The notes under the pieces: model-generated | What the model was told of the DNA's origin: nothing | Seen by the model: the letters and a program-made list of their open reading frames with translations, nothing else | Databases searched by the model: none | Shown: in pieces, positions 57,918-64,000 of the stretch | Layout: every line of letters starts with the position of its first letter | Position numbering within the stretch: the first letter of the stretch is position 1 | Source: Brenneria corticis | GTDB lineage: Bacteria > Pseudomonadota > Gammaproteobacteria > Enterobacterales > Enterobacteriaceae | Direction: 5' to 3' | Length of the DNA: 64,000 nt | Assembly: GCF_003115855.1 (NCBI RefSeq) | Contig: NZ_KZ819074.1 | Location: forward strand, 124,001-188,000 | Position numbers and translations under genes: made by a program

Positions 57918-60173
57918 TTAGAAATCGATCGACATCGACAGCTTCAGCGAACGCGGGTCGCCCTGGAAAAGATAGGTGCCGTCATCATTGACGGAGGCCC
58001 AGTAGTTCTCATTGGTGACGTTTTCGATATTGGCGCGCCAGGTCAGCGTCTGGTCGTTTAGCGGCATACTGTAACGCACGCCGAGATCCAGCCGCGTCCA
58101 GGGCTTCAGCTTCAAGGTATTGTCTTCATTGGCATATTGCGAACCGGAGCGTATCACCGTGCCCGTCGCCGTCAGCCCTTCCACCGGTTTGATATCGTAT
58201 TCCGCGCCGAACACCAACTGGTAGCGCGGCACGCCGATAACATCCTTGCCGTCGTTGCCGCCGTCCTGCGTTTTCGTCTGCTGCGCCGCGATCCAGGTGG
58301 CGCTGCCGTTCAGGCGCAGGCCGAACGTCGGCTCGCCGAAGACGTTCAGCTCCATTCCGCGGTGACGGCGCTCGCCGTACAGGCCGTAGGTCATGGTGGA
58401 GCGATCGACGGCTTCGTATGGCCGTTTGATTTCGAATAGCGCCAGCGATCCGCCCACGCGTTGGTAGTCAAACTTGACGCCGACCTCATTCTGTTTGGCG
58501 ACATAGATGCCGGTAACGTGCCCGCCGTTAACCACCCGTGAATTGTCAAATGAGCGCGGAGCGGCTTTTCCTGGCGACAGCGCCTCGATATGGTTGGCGT
58601 ACAATGAAATATGTTGCCACGGTTTAACCACCAGACCGTAGGCTGGCGTTACTTTGGTGCGGTTAAAAGCGCTGTCCCTCTCTTCAACGCCATCATAATC
58701 ATAGTTACGCACCATCACTTCCTGCCGCCGCAGACCGAGCGTCACAGCCACTTTATCGTCCAACACCGACAGCGTGTCGGACAAGGCGATACCCGAACTT
58801 CTGATCCGGGCGCGCACGTTCGGGTTATTCATATCGCCATCCGCCCATTCTGTTGGTGGATACCCGATGTCGCCAGGACGGTAGATATTCGTCGGCCCTA
58901 CGGGCCCGGACATGGTGTAAGCCGTCTTGTTTTTCGCGTATACGCCGGAATAGCCCAGATTGACTTTATGCTTGATAAAACCGGTATCAAACTGCCCGCG
59001 AATCCCCAACATACCGGAGAAGGTATCGCGCACCAAGGGTACGCTTAGCCGGGACAACGTTGCATTACCATTATTGTCGATTAATTTCGGCGACGCGTAA
59101 TTCCCTTCTTCATCCGCGCGGCTGCTGCCGACCCCGGAATAAATCGTCCAGTTATCGGCCACGTCATATTCGCCGCGCCACATGCCGAAGGTGGTTTTCA
59201 GATCGGTATAAACCCAGCTGGGACTGTAGTTCAGCGTGGCGTCCGGCGCCTCCGGGATGCGGGTGGCGCTGCCGACCCCGACGCCGATGCGCCCGCCGTG
59301 AACGTACTGATGCTGGTAGCCGGCGTCCAGCGAGGTGCGGAAACGATCGCCGCGATAATCGAGCCCGACGGAGGCCAGCGACATGCGATCTTTCTGGTCG
59401 TGAATGGCGCTTTCCCCTTCGCGGTGCAACACGTTGACGCGCACGCCGAACGCATTGTTATCGCCGAAACGCCGGCCGATATCCAACGCGCCGCCCACCT
59501 TGCCTTTGGATTCATAGTCAACGGTCGCGCGCGTCAGCGCATCATCGGCGGCGTGCTTCGGCTCCACGTTGACCGAACCGCCGACGCCGCTGCCTACGCC
59601 GCCGCCGGACACGCCGTTGACAAAGGCATTGGCGCCCTTAAATACCTCTACGCGTTCGATCATATTGGTGGAGACCATCTGGCGCGGCATCACGCCGTAC
59701 AGGCCGCCGAAGGTGATATCGTCGCCGTCCAGCAAAAAGCCGCGGATACGATAGGTTTCCATGAAATTGCCGTAGCCTTTCAGGGTTTGGATCGAGGCGT
59801 CATTCTTCACCACGTCGGCCAGCGTTTCCGCCTGCTGCGAAAGAATCATCTTATCGGTATAGCTGATGACGTTGAACGGCACGTCGCGCGCGTTTTGCTG
59901 CCCCAGAAACCCCACCCGTCCGCCATTGGCGATTTGGCCGTCCAGATAGGCGGGAACCAGCTCATCGCCGCCGGAACGGAAATTATCCTCCGGTTTGGCG
60001 ATAACCGTGATGGTGTCTTTACTGCCCGATACGCCAGGCTGCGTCGCGGAAGCGGAGGTCTCCGCCGCCAGCGGCATGGCGACGCCGGCGGCGGCCGCGC
60101 CGATCAGCAACGCAAGCAGCGTCGGCGCGCTGCGGGGAATGCCCGCCTGCTTGGATATTTCTGAAATTGTCAT
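57918..60173 (-). CDS. TonB-dependent siderophore receptor without signalling domain
   Basis: A 751-residue outer-membrane receptor of the hydroxamate type (FhuA/FhuE/FoxA-like). The signal region reaches about residue 38 (AAAAGVAMPLAAE). A TonB-box-like segment (KDTITVIA) leads into the plug, with DVPFNVISYTDKMILSQQAETLADVVKNDASI and IERVEVFKGANAFVNGVSGGGVGSGVGGSVNVEPK. The barrel ends SLKLSMSIDF, with terminal Phe. There is no STN signalling extension. The start is the first Met before the signal sequence; a frame open to 60386 covers the promoter. It is divergent from the FecI-like sigma gene. Ligand unknown. Confidence 0.88.
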   Translation of the reverse strand: MTISEISKQAGIPRSAPTLLALLIGAAAAGVAMPLAAETSASATQPGVSGSKDTITVIAKPEDNFRSGGDELVPAYLDGQIANGGRVGFLGQQNARDVPFNVISYTDKMILSQQAETLADVVKNDASIQTLKGYGNFMETYRIRGFLLDGDDITFGGLYGVMPRQMVSTNMIERVEVFKGANAFVNGVSGGGVGSGVGGSVNVEPKHAADDALTRATVDYESKGKVGGALDIGRRFGDNNAFGVRVNVLHREGESAIHDQKDRMSLASVGLDYRGDRFRTSLDAGYQHQYVHGGRIGVGVGSATRIPEAPDATLNYSPSWVYTDLKTTFGMWRGEYDVADNWTIYSGVGSSRADEEGNYASPKLIDNNGNATLSRLSVPLVRDTFSGMLGIRGQFDTGFIKHKVNLGYSGVYAKNKTAYTMSGPVGPTNIYRPGDIGYPPTEWADGDMNNPNVRARIRSSGIALSDTLSVLDDKVAVTLGLRRQEVMVRNYDYDGVEERDSAFNRTKVTPAYGLVVKPWQHISLYANHIEALSPGKAAPRSFDNSRVVNGGHVTGIYVAKQNEVGVKFDYQRVGGSLALFEIKRPYEAVDRSTMTYGLYGERRHRGMELNVFGEPTFGLRLNGSATWIAAQQTKTQDGGNDGKDVIGVPRYQLVFGAEYDIKPVEGLTATGTVIRSGSQYANEDNTLKLKPWTRLDLGVRYSMPLNDQTLTWRANIENVTNENYWASVNDDGTYLFQGDPRSLKLSMSIDF

Positions 60174-60505
60174 GGGGGTTCCGGGGGAGGTTAAATATAA
60201 ATAATAATGATTTGCTTTCGTGATTATGCGAATGATTGCAATTATTGCAAGCGACATAATAATTTCCCTGCAAACTTTTTTACCGTGATCAACTTTCCTG
60301 ATAACCGGGCGCAATAAAGCCCGGCAAAATGGGTCGCCGCCGAGGGTGAAAAAGCTCAGCGGCGCGGCATCGCCGCCATATTGCAAACCTGGCGATGACC
60401 GGGAATTTCCCTACCGCACCGCTGCCTTGAAACAAAAATCATTCTCAATTAAAATGTGATGCACATCTTGTTTTTCCCGCTGCCCGCCATTTTCAGGCCA
60501 TTGAC
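60174..60505. other. Divergent promoter region with Fur-box candidates
   Basis: AATAATAATGATTTGCTTT (60201-60219) before the receptor and AAAAATCATTCTCAATTAA (60434-60452) before the sigma-factor gene both resemble Fur boxes. The latter contains GAGAATGATT on the reverse strand. No gene is seen. Confidence 0.5.
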
Positions 60506-61060
60506 ATGTCATCAGTTCGTCTTGATACCGCTGCTGATATCCATCAGCTCTACCGCCAGCACCACGGCTGGTTGCAGGGGCTGCTGCGCAAACGCCTGGG
60601 GAATTTGTGTGACGCCGCCGATCTGGCGCAGGACGTTTTTTTACGTCTGCTGCTCAAACCGCGTCAGTTCGACAGCCATGCGGGCGCGCGCGCCTATCTG
60701 AGCGTGATGGCGCAGGGAATGTGCGTGGATTTATGGCGCCGGAGGGAAATCGAGCGCGCCTGGCTGAGTTCGCTTGGCGATCTGCCGCAGGACGTCGCCC
60801 TGTCGGCGGAGCACAGCAATATCATCCTTGAAACGCTGTATCAGGTTGACGCCATGCTGCGGACGCTGCCGGAAAAGGTGCGCGCCGCCTTTGTGATGGC
60901 GCAGATTCAGGGATTGACCTATCGGCAAATCGCCCCACAGCTCGGCGTTTCCGAACGCATGGTGAAAAAATATATGGCGCAGGCCATGCTGCACTGCGTG
61001 CTGCTGGAAGCGGAGCTGGAAGGCGGCGCGCCGTTTGAGCGGGCGAACAATGAGCGGTAA
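60506..61060 (+). CDS. FecI-like ECF sigma factor
   Basis: A 184-residue extracytoplasmic-function sigma factor of the iron-starvation (FecI/PvdS) group. Region 2 contains LYRQHHGWLQGLLRKRLGNLCDAADLAQDVFLRLL and LSVMAQGMCVDLWRRREIERAW. Region 4 is LPEKVRAAFVMAQIQGLTYRQIAPQLGVSERMVKKYMAQAM. It should transcribe the downstream TonB-transducer gene when the FecR-like protein signals siderophore binding. A Fur-like box precedes it. It overlaps the fecR-like gene by 11 bases. Confidence 0.92.
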   Translation: MSSVRLDTAADIHQLYRQHHGWLQGLLRKRLGNLCDAADLAQDVFLRLLLKPRQFDSHAGARAYLSVMAQGMCVDLWRRREIERAWLSSLGDLPQDVALSAEHSNIILETLYQVDAMLRTLPEKVRAAFVMAQIQGLTYRQIAPQLGVSERMVKKYMAQAMLHCVLLEAELEGGAPFERANNER

Positions 61061-62015
61061 ACCCGGCTTTAGCGCGCTACAGCAGGCGGCGCAATGGTAT
61101 GCCCAACTGCTCGATCTCCCCGCCGACGATGAACAGCATCGCCACTGGCAACGCTGGGTGGAGGAGAGCGAGGAGAATCGCCTTGCCTGGGAGTACGTAC
61201 GGAAAGTCAGCCAGCGTTTTCAGCCTTTGCGCGGCGACACTCGGCAACCCGCCATCAGCGCCCTGCTGCACCAGCCAACCGAAGTCAATCGTCGCGCCGT
61301 CCTCAAACTGATGGCTTTCCTGGGCGTCGGTTCGCTTTTATCCTGGGCAACCTATCGCCATACGCCGCTGCGCGGATCGCTGCTGGCGTTAACGGCGGAT
61401 CACCACAGCGCCACCGGTGAAATCAAACACCTCAGGCTACAGGACGGCACGCAGGTCTGGCTAAATACCGCCAGCGCCATCGACGTACGCTACGACAATC
61501 AACGCCGCCGGATCGCGCTGCTGGCGGGCGACGTGCTGATTGACACCGCCCCTGACGTCCGCCCCTTTTTTGTTTCCAGTGCACAGGGGCAAATGCAGGC
61601 GCTGGGCACCCGTTTCAGCGTGGAGCAGCGCGAGGAAACCACGCATTTAACCGTCTATCAGGGCGCCGTTGAGGTCACCGCCCGGCATGCGCAGACGCCG
61701 CGCCGGGTGGACGCCGGTCAGCAGTTGGATTTTGATCTTCAGGGTCAGGGATCGTTGCTGCCCAGCCAACAAACCGACGCCAGTTGGTCGCAGGGCCTGT
61801 TGCAGGCGGACAATATGCCGCTGGGCGAAGTTATCGAGCAACTTTCACGCTACCGCCACGGCTATCTGGCCTGCCAGCCGGATATCGCCGCCCTGCGGGT
61901 GATGGGCACTTTCCCGCTGACCGATACGGATAAGGCGCTGGCGATGCTGGAACAGACCTTCCCCATCCGGGTCCAACGGCGTTTTCCCTGGTGGGTGACG
62001 GTAGAGAGGAAATAA
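61050..62015 (+). CDS. FecR-like anti-sigma/sigma-regulator protein
   Basis: A 321-residue single-pass inner-membrane regulator. The N-terminal cytoplasmic domain (AAQWYAQLLDLPADDEQHRHWQRWVEESEENRLAWEYV, about residues 11-48) binds the sigma factor. A membrane helix follows at about 85-105, then the periplasmic FecR domain (LQDGTQVWLNTASAIDVRY ... LLAGDVLIDTA) and a C-terminal STN-like region (LLQADNMPLGEVIEQLSRYRHGYLACQPDIAALRVMGTF). The start ATG at 61050 overlaps the sigma gene. It relays the signal from the outer-membrane transducer to the sigma factor. Confidence 0.92.
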   Translation: MSGKPGFSALQQAAQWYAQLLDLPADDEQHRHWQRWVEESEENRLAWEYVRKVSQRFQPLRGDTRQPAISALLHQPTEVNRRAVLKLMAFLGVGSLLSWATYRHTPLRGSLLALTADHHSATGEIKHLRLQDGTQVWLNTASAIDVRYDNQRRRIALLAGDVLIDTAPDVRPFFVSSAQGQMQALGTRFSVEQREETTHLTVYQGAVEVTARHAQTPRRVDAGQQLDFDLQGQGSLLPSQQTDASWSQGLLQADNMPLGEVIEQLSRYRHGYLACQPDIAALRVMGTFPLTDTDKALAMLEQTFPIRVQRRFPWWVTVERK

Positions 62016-62109
62016 AAAAAATTATCATTTCGGTTCCCCTTTTGGGCTCGTCCTTCGATTCACAGTAAAAGCACTCTTTTTTCACTCTGGGTCAGAAGGC
62101 CAGATCGCT

Positions 62110-64000
62110 ATGTCAATCACACCATTTCTCTCCGGGCGCGGCGCGGGCCGAGCGCCTAAAACCATCGCCGTCGCCATGCGGTTTCTGCTGTGCGGCGCGC
62201 CTTTGCTTATCTCTCCCGGCATGGCGCAGGCGGATATTCAGGCAGCGCGCGCCTACGCCATCCCGGCGGGTTCGTTAAGCACTCAGTTAAACCAGTTCTC
62301 CGCCCAGTCCGGCGTCTATCTGGTCGGCGACGCCGGCCTGGCAAGCGGCAAAACGGGCGTGACGTTGCAGGGGAATTATGGCGTGGAGGACGGATTCCGC
62401 ACCCTGTTGACCGGCAGCGGCCTACAGGCGGTGCGGCAGTCTGACGACACCTATATGTTGCAGAAAACGCCGGAGGGCGATGAGATGCTGGTGGTGGCCG
62501 CGGTTAACCGTAACGGCATCACCGAAGGCAGCGGTTCCTACACCACCCGCAGTCTGAGCACCGCCACGCAGCTGAATCTGTCGCCGCGCGAAACCCCGCA
62601 GTCGGTCAGCGTGGTGACCCGCCAGCGCATGGACGATCAGAATATGACCACGCTGGATGAGGCGATGAGCCAGACCACCGGGGTCAATGTGGTGAATGAA
62701 AGTTCCTACCAGGTAAAATTTCAGTCACGCGGTTTTACCATGGATAACGTGCAGGAAGACGGCATCAGTTCGTCGTTCCAGAACAGCGTGAACGGCATGG
62801 GATTTTCCGAATCTTCCAGCGAATCCCCCGATTTGGCGATCTACGATCGTGTGGAAATTCTGCGCGGCGCTTCCGGCCTGACGCAGGGCAACGGCGAGCC
62901 GGGCGGCACCGTCAACCTGGTGCGTAAAAAACCCACCTATGATTTTCACGCTTCCGGCAGCGTCGGTGCCGGCAGTTGGGATAACTACCGCAATGAAATG
63001 GACGTTTCCGGACCGCTGAATGACGACGCCAGCCTGCGCGGCCGCATCGTCGGCGTCTATCAGGATAAACAAAGCTTCGTCGATTACGTCGACAGCGAAC
63101 GCAAGGTGCTGTTCGGTACGCTGGCCTGGGATATAACGCCCGACACCACGCTTACCGTCGGGATTAACTGGCAGAAAACCGCTACCGTGCCCGATCTCTA
63201 CGGCTTGCCGCTAGCCACCAACTACGCCAGCCTGAAGCTGCCCCGCTCAACCTTCTTGGGCGCCGGTTGGAACCGCATCACCTATGAAAAAATCAATCCT
63301 TTCGCGGAAATCGAACACAACTTCGACAATGACTGGACGCTAAAAAGCGCGCTGAACTATACGCGGTCTAGCGCTGAAGGAAAATTTATCGGCACCTACG
63401 GCAGCGCCACCCCGCGGCTGAATAACGCTCTCCAGCGGGAAAACAAGTCCGATCAATGGGGATATAGCCTGAGTCTGAACGGTCCGTTTGAACTGTTGAA
63501 CCGTAACCATGAGCTGGTGGTCGGCGGCGATTACCAGAAAGAGAACTTCGATAATCTGTTTGGCCGGGTGATGAAAAACGACGCCGTCGATATTTATCGC
63601 TGGCAACCCGATTCCCTGCCCGAACCGGACTGGCCGGACTACAGTCGCCGCTACCAGTACAACCTTTACCAACGCGCGCTGTTCGCCACCACCCGGCTGG
63701 AACTGGCCGACGACTGGAAGCTGATCCTCGGCAGCCGCTACAGCGCGTTCAGCTACGATATGTACAACACCGACCGAGCCACCGGCAACACCAGCCACGG
63801 CAACAGTTACAAGGTGCGCGACAGGCTGACGCCCTACGGCGGACTGCTGTGGGATTTCGCCGAGCATTACACCTGGTACGCCAGCTACAGCGATATCTAC
63901 AAACCGCAAAGCAGCCTTGACCGCAACGATGCGCTGCTCCCGGCGGTGACCGGCACAAACTATGAAACGGGCGTCAAAGGGGAGTTTTTTGACGGCGATC
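62110..64000 (+). CDS. FecA-like TonB-dependent transducer with STN domain (3' end beyond window)
   Basis: At least 630 residues of an outer-membrane siderophore receptor. After a long signal peptide (cleavage probably after MAQA, about residue 41) comes an STN signalling domain (YAIPAGSLSTQLNQFSAQSGVYLVGDAGLASG, about 50-120). A TonB box-like segment and a plug with SPRETPQSVSVVTRQRMDDQNMTTLDEAM and RVEILRGASGLTQGNGEPGGTVNLVRKKP follow, and then barrel strands. The STN domain marks it as the sensor of the adjacent FecI/FecR pair. The plug style (FpvA/FoxA/FhuE-like) suggests a hydroxamate or mixed siderophore. A FecI-type promoter could lie at 62035-62090. Confidence 0.92.
   Translation, partial: MSITPFLSGRGAGRAPKTIAVAMRFLLCGAPLLISPGMAQADIQAARAYAIPAGSLSTQLNQFSAQSGVYLVGDAGLASGKTGVTLQGNYGVEDGFRTLLTGSGLQAVRQSDDTYMLQKTPEGDEMLVVAAVNRNGITEGSGSYTTRSLSTATQLNLSPRETPQSVSVVTRQRMDDQNMTTLDEAMSQTTGVNVVNESSYQVKFQSRGFTMDNVQEDGISSSFQNSVNGMGFSESSSESPDLAIYDRVEILRGASGLTQGNGEPGGTVNLVRKKPTYDFHASGSVGAGSWDNYRNEMDVSGPLNDDASLRGRIVGVYQDKQSFVDYVDSERKVLFGTLAWDITPDTTLTVGINWQKTATVPDLYGLPLATNYASLKLPRSTFLGAGWNRITYEKINPFAEIEHNFDNDWTLKSALNYTRSSAEGKFIGTYGSATPRLNNALQRENKSDQWGYSLSLNGPFELLNRNHELVVGGDYQKENFDNLFGRVMKNDAVDIYRWQPDSLPEPDWPDYSRRYQYNLYQRALFATTRLELADDWKLILGSRYSAFSYDMYNTDRATGNTSHGNSYKVRDRLTPYGGLLWDFAEHYTWYASYSDIYKPQSSLDRNDALLPAVTGTNYETGVKGEFFDGD

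Noticed and set aside
1..64000. CRISPR arrays, rRNA genes, integrases other than XerD, replication or transfer origins
   Set aside because: No regularly spaced repeats, rRNA signatures, phage integrase genes or origin-like iterons were seen on either strand.

Overview
The window is a chromosomal segment of a gamma-proteobacterium of the order Enterobacterales. The gene content, protein sequences and several enterobacterial gene orders (xerD-dsbC-recJ-prfB-lysS, sdhE-ygfX beside ygfZ, trhA, gcvTHP, and rsmC divergent from holD-rimI) are enterobacterial. The moderately high GC, the budRAB locus and the mixture of accessory genes suggest a plant-associated member of the Pectobacteriaceae (Brenneria/Dickeya/Pectobacterium-like). 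That family assignment is inference.

Layout. 1-4.3 kb: a polyamine-type ABC importer operon ending in a broken M19 dipeptidase gene. 4.7-6.2 kb: a ghxP-type purine permease with two PurR boxes. 6.4-6.7 kb: two tiny ORFs behind a strong promoter flanked by CRP sites; the second resembles the small protein AzuC. 6.8-9.0 kb: lpxP, a cspA-family gene and a frameshifted ydfK/ynaE-like cold-shock gene. 9.0-11.5 kb: an AT-rich island with two tandem YdiV-like EAL paralogues that share a duplicated promoter/operator region, plus a translationally coupled 43-residue membrane peptide. 11.8-17.5 kb: pfkB, cbpMA, a Fur-boxed FepA-like receptor, an esterase-like hydrolase and tRNA-Gly(CCC). 17.9-25.3 kb: a MetE-like protein, then lysS, prfB (with its programmed frameshift), recJ, dsbC and xerD. 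25.6-28.3 kb: yhjE and a DUF3289/DUF943 pair, separating xerD from fldB (adjacent genes in E. coli). 28.6-33.4 kb: fldB, rlmF, ygfX-sdhE, ygfZ, a DUF4160/DUF2442 pair and trhA. 33.5-35.1 kb: an IS608-like element with intact tnpB and dead tnpA. 35.3-41.8 kb: an HD hydrolase, a five-gene glycerophosphodiester uptake/cleavage operon containing gpdQ, and an unrecognised two-gene cassette. 41.9-46.4 kb: gcvTHP. 46.8-52.8 kb: a membrane-anchored hydrolase, fhuF and budRAB. 52.9-57.8 kb: a DUF1435 protein, three tRNA-Leu(CAG) genes, a LysR/aldo-keto reductase pair, rsmC, holD and rimI. 57.8-64 kb: a second iron locus with a TonB receptor divergent from a FecI/FecR pair and a FecA-like transducer that runs off the window.

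Themes. Iron: three TonB receptors, FhuF, a FecIR-type surface-signalling system and several Fur-box candidates. Purine/one-carbon: PurR boxes before ghxP and gcvT. Cold and stress: lpxP, csp, ydfK-like, cbpAM. The parts least explained by known annotation are the 9.0-11.5 kb EAL island, the 6.5-6.7 kb small-ORF pair, the 27.0-28.3 kb DUF pair and the 41.2-41.8 kb cassette. All family assignments come from reading the sequence and remembered homologues; no database search was run.
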